Program-made: the position numbers and the translations under genes
The notes under the pieces: model-generated
Seen by the model: only the letters and a program-made list of their open reading frames with translations
The model's database searches: none
Told to the model about the DNA's origin: nothing
Assembly (NCBI GenBank): GCA_965267505.1
Contig: OZ254081.1
Location: forward strand, 1,922,001-1,986,000
DNA from: JANQHS01 sp965267505
GTDB taxonomy: Bacteria > Bacteroidota > Bacteroidia > Cytophagales > CCMP332
Length of the DNA stretch: 64,000 nt
Reading direction: 5' to 3'
Part shown: in pieces, positions 8,553-16,834 of the stretch
Layout: each line of letters opens with the position of its first letter
Numbering within the stretch: position 1 is the first letter of the stretch

Positions 8553-9578
8553 ATGAGCGTGGATGTAGATAAATTAAAGGAAAGCATTAATGCTGCCGTC
8601 CTAGATGGGGCTGAGGCTATTGAGAATTTCAGATTGGAATTCTTGAGTAAAAAAGGAAAGATCCCTGCCCTTTTTCAGAATCTAAAGGATGCAAATCCGG
8701 AGGAAAGGAAACAGCTAGGGCAGTTGATAAATGAAGTGAAGAACCTTGCCCAATCCAAGTGGGAAGAAGCCCGAGATTCTTTTGAGTCCAAATCAGCAGG
8801 CTCGAAAGCTGAGGATTATGATTACACCCTGCCAACCATTCCTGGGCAAGTCGGAGGAAGGCACCCTATTTCACTGGTTAGGGATCGAATGATCAGGATC
8901 TTTGAAAGAATAGGTTTTAATGTCTCGCAAGGGCCAGAAATCGAGGATGATTGGCATAATTTCTCAGCATTGAATTTTCCCCCTGACCACCCTGCAAGGG
9001 AAATGCAAGACACTTTCTTTATTGAAAAAGATCCTGACATCGCACTTAGGACCCATACCAGTTCAGTGCAGGTCAGGGTCATGGAAAATGAGCGTCCACC
9101 GATCCGAACCCTATCTCCGGGTAGGGTTTTTAGGAATGAGGCCATATCGGCAAGAGCTCATTGCATCTTTCACCAGGTAGAAGGATTATATATTAATAAA
9201 GGGGTAAGCTTTGTGGACCTTAAACAAACCCTTTATCATTTTGCCACAGAATTCTTTGGCCCGGACACCAAGATCCGTTTGAGACCATCTTACTTCCCTT
9301 TTACTGAACCTTCGGCGGAATTGGATATATCCTGCCCTTTTTGTGGGGGTAAAGGATGTAAAATTTGTAAGGGGACTGGCTGGGTTGAAATTGGAGGAGC
9401 TGGAATGGTAGACCCTAGAGTTTTGAGGAATGCCAATATTGACCCTAAAGAATACTCAGGATTTGCCTTTGGAATGGGCATCGAAAGGATAACCATGTTA
9501 AAATACCAGGTAAACGACATCCGTTTATTCTTTGAAAACGATGTTAGGTTTTTGAGTCAGTTTCAAGGCGAAATATGA
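8553..9578 (+). CDS. pheS: Phenylalanine--tRNA ligase alpha subunit
   Basis: Protein of 341 residues, the normal PheS length. An N-terminal coiled-coil (about 1-95) precedes a class II synthetase core. Visible landmarks are GGRHPISLVRDRMIRIFE, the motif 2 region around FRNEAISARAHCIFHQVEG, the SCPFCGGKGCKICKGTGW insert common in bacterial PheS, and motif 3 FAFGMGIERITML near the C-terminus. It attaches phenylalanine to tRNA-Phe as an alpha2beta2 enzyme with PheT, which is not in this window. The start MSVDVDKLKE follows the TATATTTG box closely. The stop overlaps the next ATG (ATGA). Confidence 0.96.
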   Translation: MSVDVDKLKESINAAVLDGAEAIENFRLEFLSKKGKIPALFQNLKDANPEERKQLGQLINEVKNLAQSKWEEARDSFESKSAGSKAEDYDYTLPTIPGQVGGRHPISLVRDRMIRIFERIGFNVSQGPEIEDDWHNFSALNFPPDHPAREMQDTFFIEKDPDIALRTHTSSVQVRVMENERPPIRTLSPGRVFRNEAISARAHCIFHQVEGLYINKGVSFVDLKQTLYHFATEFFGPDTKIRLRPSYFPFTEPSAELDISCPFCGGKGCKICKGTGWVEIGGAGMVDPRVLRNANIDPKEYSGFAFGMGIERITMLKYQVNDIRLFFENDVRFLSQFQGEI

Positions 9579-10432
9579 AAAACGGATCTCCTTTAAAAGT
9601 TTGTGTTTTAGGGGCAGGAACCATGGGGCGAGGAATCGCTCAGGTTGCCGCGGTAGGTGGTGCTCAGGTCCAGCTTTTTGATGTGGATAAAGATATCCTT
9701 GCGAAGGCAGTGATCGGGATAGGCACAAGCCTTGACAAAGCGGTTGAAAAGAAAAAGCTTAATAATGAGGAAGCGGAGAAGGCTAAAAAGAGAATTAAAA
9801 CCCAGCTCAGTCTTTCTGGGTTAAAAGCGGACCTATTTATTGAGGCTGTTTTAGAGGACCTTGAATTAAAAAAGAAACTGTTCTCTGAATTGGAAAAAAA
9901 CAATTCAGAAAAGACCATCCTGGCCACAAATACCTCCTCGATTCCAGTAACAAGTATTGCTAAGGAATTAAAGAATCCAGGTAGAGTAGTTGGAATGCAT
10001 TTTTTCAACCCTGCCCAGATAATGAAGTTGGTTGAGGTCATTTCAGGTGCTGAAACCGAACCGGAGGTGGCAAGCTTCATTTTTGACCTTTGTAAAGAGT
10101 GGGGTAAAACCCCTATAATGGTAAAAGACTCACCGGGATTTGTGGTCAATCGGGTGGCAAGGCATTTTTACGTTGAGGCCTTAAAGATCCTTGAAGAAGG
10201 AACGTGCTCCCATGAAACGATAGATGCAAGCATGGAGACAAGAGGTTTCAGAATGGGCCCCTTTAGATTAATGGACCTTATTGGTGTTGATACCAATTTC
10301 AGTGTAACCTCTTCGATGTATAGATCTTTTCATTACGATTCAAAATTCCGGCCCAGCAGAATCCAGGAGCAAAAAGTTCTTGCAGGACATACAGGTAAAA
10401 AATCAGCGAAGGGTTTTTATGATTACGAATAG
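9575..10432 (+). CDS. 3-hydroxyacyl-CoA (3-hydroxybutyryl-CoA) dehydrogenase
   Basis: Protein of 285 residues, typical of single-function PaaH/Hbd-type enzymes. The N-terminal NAD-binding motif is GAGTMGRGIAQVAAVGG. The active-site region GMHFFNPAQIMKLVEV contains the catalytic His of the HFFNP motif and leads into the substrate-binding KDSPGFVVNRV segment. It oxidises 3-hydroxyacyl-CoA to 3-oxoacyl-CoA in beta-oxidation or butanoate metabolism. Its ATG overlaps the pheS stop by 4 bases, so the two are coupled, though the pathways are unrelated. Confidence 0.92.
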   Translation: MKNGSPLKVCVLGAGTMGRGIAQVAAVGGAQVQLFDVDKDILAKAVIGIGTSLDKAVEKKKLNNEEAEKAKKRIKTQLSLSGLKADLFIEAVLEDLELKKKLFSELEKNNSEKTILATNTSSIPVTSIAKELKNPGRVVGMHFFNPAQIMKLVEVISGAETEPEVASFIFDLCKEWGKTPIMVKDSPGFVVNRVARHFYVEALKILEEGTCSHETIDASMETRGFRMGPFRLMDLIGVDTNFSVTSSMYRSFHYDSKFRPSRIQEQKVLAGHTGKKSAKGFYDYE

Positions 10433-10850
10433 GTCAATTCTTCCTTTATCATTCTTGATATTTCTGGGAAGTTGTCAGGACGATGCTACCGAAAACGCCA
10501 GGTTAAGAGATATACTGGTTGAGTTTAGTACCAGCATCGATTTGAATGATCCTGATTACCAGGGGCTTGTGGTTCCAAACGCTTTTAGATATATCGAAGG
10601 AGGGCGTCGGGGTGTAGTTCTAATAAATCTCAATGGAGAAATTGCAGCCTATGAAAGGAATTGTACTTTTCTTCCTCAATCGCCATGCGCGCGGATCAAG
10701 ATGCATGCCACTCAGACCTTTTTTGTAGACTCTTGCTGTGGTAGTCAATTTAGCTTCTCAGGAGAGGTTCAATTGAATCCGGCTTCAGAACCTCTTGTTC
10801 AGTACCGGACCTTTTTACAGGGAAGTGAGCTGTTTATTTCCCACCCTTAA
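10419..10850 (+). CDS. Rieske-fold lipoprotein without the canonical histidine ligands
   Basis: Protein of 143 residues starting at ATG 10419, 14 bases inside the previous gene. The lipobox LGSC places the acylated cysteine at residue 19. The C-terminal half resembles a Rieske domain: AYERNCTF at 78-84 in place of the C-x-H box, and SCCGSQFSFSGEV at 105-117 in place of C-x-C-H-G-S-x-F. Phe84 and Cys107 stand where the two iron-ligating histidines would be, so a normal 2Fe-2S cluster is unlikely. Cys82, Cys90, Cys106 and Cys107 remain. The role is unknown. The last base of its stop overlaps the convergent MoxR gene stop (TTAA). Confidence 0.65.
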   Translation: MITNRSILPLSFLIFLGSCQDDATENARLRDILVEFSTSIDLNDPDYQGLVVPNAFRYIEGGRRGVVLINLNGEIAAYERNCTFLPQSPCARIKMHATQTFFVDSCCGSQFSFSGEVQLNPASEPLVQYRTFLQGSELFISHP

Positions 10851-11812
10851 ACAAGTGCATTGATTATATCACGCAGGGTTACATTTTCCGATTCAGCCCT
10901 GAAATTCCTCACGATTCTATGTTGTAGAACAGGAAGGGACATTTTTTGAACATCTTCGATATCAGGAGAGTATTTCCCCTCAAATAGTGCATTGCATTTT
11001 GCTCCTAGTACCAAAAACTGCGAAGCTCTTGGCCCTGCTCCCCAGTCAAGGTAATTTTCAGCCATCTCATGACTGCCATCTCTTCCTTTTCTGGTTTTCG
11101 CCACTAGACCTACGGCATATTCGATAACATTATCTGGAACGGGGACCTTTCGGATCAATTCCTGGAAATGGATGATTTCTTCGGCCTTAAGAATCTTGTT
11201 TATCCTCTGCTCGTTAATAACGGTAGTAGATTTTACGATCTCAACTTCAGAATTGAAATCCGGATAATCCAGGTTGATCTCAAACATAAACCTATCGAGT
11301 TGGGCCTCAGGTAGGGGATAGGTTCCTTCCTGTTCTATTGGATTTTGAGTTGCTAGAACAAAGAAGGGAGCCTGCAGATTATAATCCTCACCTGAAATAG
11401 TAACCTTCCTTTCCTGCATGACTTCGAGAAGGGCCGACTGTGTTTTTGGCGGTGTTCTGTTAATCTCGTCGGCAAGAATTATGTTGGCGAAAACAGGTCC
11501 CTTAATGAATTTGAAATTCTTATTTGCATCCAGAGTCTCCGATCCAAGTATATCAGAAGGCATCAGGTCTGGCGTGAATTGGATGCGGTTGAAATCAAGA
11601 TCCAAGGCAGAAGAGATTGTTTGAACCAGCATAGTCTTGGCCAGTCCGGGAACTCCAACCAACAGACTATGACCATTACAGAAAATAGAGGTTAGAACTA
11701 GCCTAATTACATCTTCCTGTCCAACAATGGATTTATGGATCTCCTGAGTAAGGTCCTTAATTACTTTTTGAAAGGCGTCTGCTGACTCTACGTCTGATTT
11801 GAATTTTTCCAT
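10847..11812 (-). CDS. MoxR-type AAA+ ATPase
   Basis: Protein of 321 residues, the standard MoxR length. It has Walker A GVPGLAKT (residues 53-60), Walker B IILADEINRTPPKTQ, sensor 1 FVLATQNPIEQEGTYPLPEAQLDRF and a C-terminal lid domain. MoxR ATPases help assemble or activate partner complexes, often with VWA-domain proteins and DUF58 proteins. Those usual partners are not downstream here; the gene closes the operon behind the parvulin genes. Its ATG overlaps the upstream stop by one base, suggesting coupling with the periplasmic folding factors. Confidence 0.9.
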   Translation of the reverse strand: MEKFKSDVESADAFQKVIKDLTQEIHKSIVGQEDVIRLVLTSIFCNGHSLLVGVPGLAKTMLVQTISSALDLDFNRIQFTPDLMPSDILGSETLDANKNFKFIKGPVFANIILADEINRTPPKTQSALLEVMQERKVTISGEDYNLQAPFFVLATQNPIEQEGTYPLPEAQLDRFMFEINLDYPDFNSEVEIVKSTTVINEQRINKILKAEEIIHFQELIRKVPVPDNVIEYAVGLVAKTRKGRDGSHEMAENYLDWGAGPRASQFLVLGAKCNALFEGKYSPDIEDVQKMSLPVLQHRIVRNFRAESENVTLRDIINALV

Positions 11813-13158
11813 TATTCTTTTCTCTCGAGAATTTCACAATCTGAATAATCCTCATCTATGTCCATGAATACTTCATCCTTGGTCCGGATGAACCAATCCT
11901 GTTTGGCAAGGAACTTCTTCTCATCCAGAGTGGCCATATAAATCTTTTGATAATCATCTTTCAGATTGGCTCGGTGAGGGCTGACCTTTGATTTGAAATA
12001 AACAATTCGTAACGCATCATCACCCTCATAAGTTCTGTAGCGAATTGGTTGGGATACGTCCCCTACATCCATAGTATCAAGGATGAAAAATAAATCCGTA
12101 TCCACGTTTTCCATAGCGATTCTCGTTCCGCCACTGTTTCGGTCAGTAAAAATTCCACCATTCGAAGCGGTAACAATATCTTCCGAGAAATCCTTAGCAG
12201 CTTTTTCGAAAGGAACAGAATCTACCACTATCAGATTTCTGATACTGTCCAGATAGTTGGCAGCATGAATGATGTCCTTATCAGAGAAACTTGGCCTTAA
12301 CAGGATATGCCTGGAGTTAAATTCATTTCCCCTTACTTCAATCAATTGAATTAGATGGAAGCCAAATTGGGATTCTACAACGTCGGATATTTGTCCAGGC
12401 TCAAGAGCAAGAGCCGCAGCCACATAATCAGGGTCGAGGTCAGATTTTTTCCAGAATCCTAAATCTCCACCTTTATCCTTATTTCCTGGATCCTGTGAAT
12501 AAAGCCTGGCCATTTCACCAAAGTCAAATCCGGCTTCAATTTTATCCTTGATCTCACGGAGCTGCTGTAGGATCTCCTTTTTTGAGCCTGAACCTTGTTT
12601 TACCTTATGTACAATTTGACCGACCTCTACCTCGGTGGAAAAGAAGGGAAGGCTATCTTCGGGAATCTTTCCAAAGAATTCTCTGACCTCTCGGGGGGTG
12701 ATTTTTATTCCTACCGTAATTTCTTCATCCATTCTTTGAATGATCAACTGATCCCTCACCTGATCCCTGAACTCATCTTTGAATTCATCAATGGTCTTCC
12801 CATAGTATTGCTCAAGTCTTTCCTCACTTCCGAATTGGCTCACAAAGACCTGCATTCTTTGGTTAAGATTACTCTCAACCATTGACTCATCCACAGTAAT
12901 AGAGTCGATCTCTGCTTTTGCAAGAAGAAGCTTATTGATGATCAGACTCTCAAAAACCTGACATCTGACATCGCCGGAAATATCCTGCCCACTGCTGAGG
13001 TATTGAAGGTAGGCAAGCTCCGCCTCTGATTTCAAAACAATGAAATGGTCCACCTTGGCAACGATCTTATCAACCACAACCGATTCGACTCCCTGTGCAT
13101 TTATGCATTGAGGAAATGGAAGCAAACAAGTAAAAATTAAAAACCTAATAAATTTCAA
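11812..13158 (-). CDS. SurA-like periplasmic chaperone and peptidyl-prolyl isomerase
   Basis: The gene encodes 448 residues from a TTG at 13158. That start gives a textbook signal peptide (residues 2-20, ending INAQG) and only a 14-base overlap with the upstream gene. An ATG 17 codons earlier (13209) would put a polar stretch before the signal and overlap by 65 bases. A SurA-type N-terminal helical domain is followed by a parvulin domain containing the SQDPGNKDKGGDLGFW segment and a second, more divergent parvulin-like domain (SRHILL to AMENVD). Expected role: folding of outer-membrane proteins in the periplasm. It is the third of three such genes in a row. Confidence 0.85.
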   Translation of the reverse strand: MKFIRFLIFTCLLPFPQCINAQGVESVVVDKIVAKVDHFIVLKSEAELAYLQYLSSGQDISGDVRCQVFESLIINKLLLAKAEIDSITVDESMVESNLNQRMQVFVSQFGSEERLEQYYGKTIDEFKDEFRDQVRDQLIIQRMDEEITVGIKITPREVREFFGKIPEDSLPFFSTEVEVGQIVHKVKQGSGSKKEILQQLREIKDKIEAGFDFGEMARLYSQDPGNKDKGGDLGFWKKSDLDPDYVAAALALEPGQISDVVESQFGFHLIQLIEVRGNEFNSRHILLRPSFSDKDIIHAANYLDSIRNLIVVDSVPFEKAAKDFSEDIVTASNGGIFTDRNSGGTRIAMENVDTDLFFILDTMDVGDVSQPIRYRTYEGDDALRIVYFKSKVSPHRANLKDDYQKIYMATLDEKKFLAKQDWFIRTKDEVFMDIDEDYSDCEILERKE

Positions 13159-14008
13159 AGCTGCTGTTTTGTCTTGCTTCCAATAGAATCTGGTCCTCCA
13201 ATTTTTCACTTAGCTCCACCTTTCTTTTGTTGATCAGAATTTGAACAATTTGATCACGGACGAACTCCAATGGAGAAAGCTGGTCTTGGATCTTATAATT
13301 TTTAATAAAGATGGTGTACTGAAAAAGGGAGTCTGAGGCTTCCGCGAATCTGTTGTTTTGTAAAAATTGAACCTTATTGGGAATACTTTGAAAGGGAGTA
13401 TTTAAAATAATATCCTCGAAATTGATCCAAGTGGTATCTTGTAGGTTATAGGAGGTGGCGAATTGAATACAAAAAGACTTTAAGTTTTCAATTTCATCTT
13501 CCTCATCGCTTTTTACCCATGACCTTGCTTCTTCAAGTTTTGGTGCCTCTTTGGAAGCTTGGAAGTATCTTCCTCGAATAATATTCTGTTTTAGAAGGAA
13601 GTTATCCAGGTGGGAGTCGTAATATGCCTTGATCTCCTCTTCGCTTATGGAAGTGTCAAGATTCTGATTGAGAAACTTCTTCTTGAACTCAAAGACCATT
13701 AAGGCATAGCGATAATCGTTTACCTTCCGATTAATCTCATCCATGTTGAAATCGACCGATTCTTCAGCTTTGCCTAGGAGCAATTCATTCCTGACCCAGG
13801 ACTGAATATATCTGTTTGCAAGGTCAACGCTATCCGATGAGCTGCTTGCACCAGAGGTGATGCTCTCCAGGTCATCCTCATAAAGAAAATCTTCACCAAC
13901 TCTTGCAATCTTCTTCCTTTCTGTTTTTTCTCTGTCCTTATCAGGGAAGAAAAGCTGGCAAGCAGAACATGCCAGGATCATCAAAAGGAATAAGAAAAAG
14001 GACCTCAA
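13145..14008 (-). CDS. Parvulin-neighbour lipoprotein with SurA-like chaperone architecture
   Basis: Protein of 287 residues. The start is a TTG at 14008 overlapping the upstream TGA. It gives a lipoprotein signal with hydrophobic residues 4-12 and lipobox CSAC (Cys at about residue 17). The mature part is helical and charged, with a segment (EEEIKAYYDSHLDNFLLKQ) that resembles the linker before a parvulin domain in PrsA/SurA proteins. I see no clear parvulin domain after it, so it may be a catalytically dead PPIase or a pure chaperone. Tight packing between two parvulin genes supports a shared folding role. Confidence 0.65.
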   Translation of the reverse strand: MRSFFLFLLMILACSACQLFFPDKDREKTERKKIARVGEDFLYEDDLESITSGASSSSDSVDLANRYIQSWVRNELLLGKAEESVDFNMDEINRKVNDYRYALMVFEFKKKFLNQNLDTSISEEEIKAYYDSHLDNFLLKQNIIRGRYFQASKEAPKLEEARSWVKSDEEDEIENLKSFCIQFATSYNLQDTTWINFEDIILNTPFQSIPNKVQFLQNNRFAEASDSLFQYTIFIKNYKIQDQLSPLEFVRDQIVQILINKRKVELSEKLEDQILLEARQNSSFEIY

Positions 14009-16302
14009 GGATTGGCTTTAATTAAAGTTTTGAATACTTCCTCGTTTTGTACAACCGGGTATTTTGCTTTCAATTCCTTAATCCACTCTTTTTCTAAGTG
14101 ATCCTGGTAAGCGGAAATTGCTTCACCCTTTACTTCGTCAAGTTTCTTGGCCCGTGGTTCCTCGATCTCAAAGATCTTAATCCTTACCTGCCTCTCACCA
14201 TTTGGAACGAGATAGGTTCCTTCTTTCCATTCTACCTTGTCAAGGAAATCATTGTCCCCTTTTTCAAATTTTCCAACTCGGGCATTTAGACTTAAGGGGG
14301 CTTCTTTGTTTAAGTTAGCCTGAAGATCCTTGGGGTTTACAGAATTAAACAAGAGATGAACCCTCCTTGCCTTTTCCAGATCCTTTTCATCTGTTTTTGT
14401 ACCACCATCAACAAACTTAATTGACTCCATCGCAAGTCCTTCATCCTGGAATTTCTGCTTCAAAAACTCAATTCGATCAGAATTTATCTTTTTGTTGCTA
14501 CCGGCGGATTCTTTTGGGTAGGAGTAAACCGTAAGTGTTGCTCTTAAATCTTTCTTGTTTGTCAATGACTTTAGTCTTGCGATAATATTCTTCAGATCTT
14601 TTTCTTCGACCTCTTTTTTGCGGTAATTATAGTAGAAGGTTCCAGGGATTGGTCTGGCGACCGAAAACAATCCTGTTTCAATTTCCCTGTCCACTTGTTG
14701 CAAAATCTTTTTGCTTTTGCAATCCATTATCCATGCATCTGCTCTAGATCCCCATTGGAAGTCCTTCTCCCTAGAGTTGAAGAATTCTCTAAGCCCTGCA
14801 GTGTCTCTTGTAGACTCATTCCAAATCTTTTCCTCCATCAAATTGAACATCAGTATTCCATCATGATATTCTTCCATCAGCATCTTAAAGTCGTAATTAT
14901 TGTCTTCAAGATGATCCTCCTCATATTGTATCAAGCTTGCATTTGCATAGTTCTGGAAATGGTATTTGACGAAATATTCGGGAGAAATATTGGTTTTGGG
15001 CCTCTTCATTTTTAGGTGTTCCAAGTAGTCCAGTGAGGTGTAAGGTTCCTTGTTTATTGAAAACAATGGCTTGGAGTATCCTTTATTTGTTTTGTTCGGA
15101 ATGAAGCTACCCTTCAAGATCGAGGAATCGACATTTTGGGAGAGCCAAATAAGATTTTTTACATATTCCTTGTAGTTGTTTTGCCCCTTAAGTCTTTTTG
15201 CCAAAGCTCTTTTAGACATTCTGGAACGGCCGTCTTTTTCAACCCAGTTGCGGATCTCTTTTTCCATCTCATCAAAGCTTTTCAAGTCTTGCCTTGAGAT
15301 AAATTTAATTATGTGCCATCCGTAAGGAGATAGAAATGGCTCTGTAATTTCACCTGGAGGTTTCAGGGAAAGTGCCGTTTCTTTGAATTCAGGCACTATT
15401 CGGGCATTGACATCCATGGGATCTAGCTCACCTTCCTTGGTCTTTGAATATCCATCTTCAGAGTACTCAGAAACCATCTTCGCCCAATCCGCTCCATTCT
15501 TCAATTCTTTATAGATCTCGTCGACCTTTTGTTTTGCGGCTAAGGAATCTTCTGAATCCATTCCTGCACTTGCTCTGATCATGATATGAGCAACTTTTAC
15601 TTTTCCAGTACTAGGCCTTCTACCAGTTACTTTAAGCACATGGTATCCAAAGTCAGTTCTAAAAATGCTTGAGATCTCACCCACAGGGGTATTGTACGCC
15701 TTATTCTCAAAGGAGTAAACCATGGATAGTGAAGAAAAATATCCAAGATCACCGGAATTTTGAACCGCTGAAGGATCTTCAGAATAGGACCTAGCGATCT
15801 TGGCAAAATCAACCCCTTCATCCAATTTATCTTTCAGGCCTTTGATTTTCTTGTAAGCGGTTAAGGTATCTGCAGGATCATCCTCACGCAAAGTTTTGAT
15901 CAAAATGTGTGAAACCCTTACTTCTTCTTTTTTCCTTTCGTAAGCTTCCTTAACCAGTCCGTCTATTGCTTCTTTGGAACTTAAGTATGGTTGGGCAGCC
16001 TGGCTACGATATTTTTGAAGTTCTTCAAGGAAAGCCTCGGAAGTATCCATTTTTAACTCCTCTGCTTCCCTGATCTTTAATCTGAAATTTGTGTAGAGAT
16101 CAAGATATTCTCGTAAGCTTTCTTCGGTATACGCGTCATCCTGTCTTCCATTGGATTTGTTATACACGTATTTGAATTCTTCGAGGTATACGGGATCACC
16201 AGAAACGGTAAATAGTACCTCCTTCTTCTCTTTTTTCGGGGCCATTGCCGCACCCACAAACAGCGCAAATAGGATGATTAAGGATAATCTCTTTCTCTCC
16301 AT
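14005..16302 (-). CDS. Two-domain parvulin peptidyl-prolyl cis-trans isomerase
   Basis: Protein of 765 residues with a signal peptide (about 1-21). The N-terminal helical chaperone region (about 30-125) is followed by two adjacent parvulin domains: the first from VRVSHILIKT to FGYHVLKV, the second from VKVAHIMIRAS to YGWHIIKF. Each carries a YSED plus GxLG/GELD-type active-site segment. About 400 further residues are a helical C-terminal part with no domain I recognise. It is probably a periplasmic folding factor for outer-membrane or secreted proteins, like PpiD/SurA relatives. It heads the three-gene cluster with a clean ATG. Confidence 0.85.
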   Translation of the reverse strand: MERKRLSLIILFALFVGAAMAPKKEKKEVLFTVSGDPVYLEEFKYVYNKSNGRQDDAYTEESLREYLDLYTNFRLKIREAEELKMDTSEAFLEELQKYRSQAAQPYLSSKEAIDGLVKEAYERKKEEVRVSHILIKTLREDDPADTLTAYKKIKGLKDKLDEGVDFAKIARSYSEDPSAVQNSGDLGYFSSLSMVYSFENKAYNTPVGEISSIFRTDFGYHVLKVTGRRPSTGKVKVAHIMIRASAGMDSEDSLAAKQKVDEIYKELKNGADWAKMVSEYSEDGYSKTKEGELDPMDVNARIVPEFKETALSLKPPGEITEPFLSPYGWHIIKFISRQDLKSFDEMEKEIRNWVEKDGRSRMSKRALAKRLKGQNNYKEYVKNLIWLSQNVDSSILKGSFIPNKTNKGYSKPLFSINKEPYTSLDYLEHLKMKRPKTNISPEYFVKYHFQNYANASLIQYEEDHLEDNNYDFKMLMEEYHDGILMFNLMEEKIWNESTRDTAGLREFFNSREKDFQWGSRADAWIMDCKSKKILQQVDREIETGLFSVARPIPGTFYYNYRKKEVEEKDLKNIIARLKSLTNKKDLRATLTVYSYPKESAGSNKKINSDRIEFLKQKFQDEGLAMESIKFVDGGTKTDEKDLEKARRVHLLFNSVNPKDLQANLNKEAPLSLNARVGKFEKGDNDFLDKVEWKEGTYLVPNGERQVRIKIFEIEEPRAKKLDEVKGEAISAYQDHLEKEWIKELKAKYPVVQNEEVFKTLIKANP

Positions 16303-16423
16303 TTTGAATTATTAATCTTCTAGTTTTTTAAAAGGACTGCAATTTTAATGATTTTCATATCCTAAATGCAGCTCTGGGCAGTTTTTAATAGATGTTGTGA
16401 TAGAAAAATCTTGTTTTAATGCA

Positions 16424-16834
16424 TCAACTTGGCAAAGATTCTGCCAGCTTTTTATAATTATTTAAAATTGCTTGCCAACCCTGTTTTTGTAATTCTTCTT
16501 CCGCATTTGGATCAGGATCAAAACGTTCGAGCACATGAGTATATTTTCCTCTTTTATTGAAATAAACCTCAAGTTTTCTCCCGTCATCCAATACCGAAAG
16601 GATTCTCGACTGAAATTCGATTTCCGAATGATGGCCTGAGAAATCAAATCCCATGCTTCCATCCTTTGCCCCCATGCGATAACTAAATTTTCCTCCCTTC
16701 ACAAGATTGTTATCAGCTTTGCGGCAAGCCCAATCTTCTGAGGCAAAGTTCCAATCCACTATGTATTCTGGCAGTGTCCATACCTGCCAACATCTTTCTA
16801 AAGACGACTCGACCAATACCTCTGTCTCCTTCAT
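16424..16834 (-). CDS. SRPBCC (START/AHSA1-like) domain protein
   Basis: Protein of 136 residues. The pattern is that of AHSA1-type SRPBCC proteins: a short N-terminal strand (TEVLVESSLERCWQVWT), a helix with P-E-Y-I-V-D-W-N, a central beta-sheet (GGKFSYRM, GFDFSGHHSEIE) and a long C-terminal helix (ELQKQGWQAILNNYKKLAE). The fold forms a hydrophobic ligand cavity; the ligand is unknown. Its ATG is one base after the guaB stop, so it is cotranscribed with guaB. Confidence 0.8.
   Translation of the reverse strand: MKETEVLVESSLERCWQVWTLPEYIVDWNFASEDWACRKADNNLVKGGKFSYRMGAKDGSMGFDFSGHHSEIEFQSRILSVLDDGRKLEVYFNKRGKYTHVLERFDPDPNAEEELQKQGWQAILNNYKKLAESLPS

Noticed and set aside
9664..10149. 161-codon minus-strand frame opposite the hydroxyacyl-CoA dehydrogenase
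   Set aside because: It is the complement of a well-conserved enzyme gene and has no domain or promoter.
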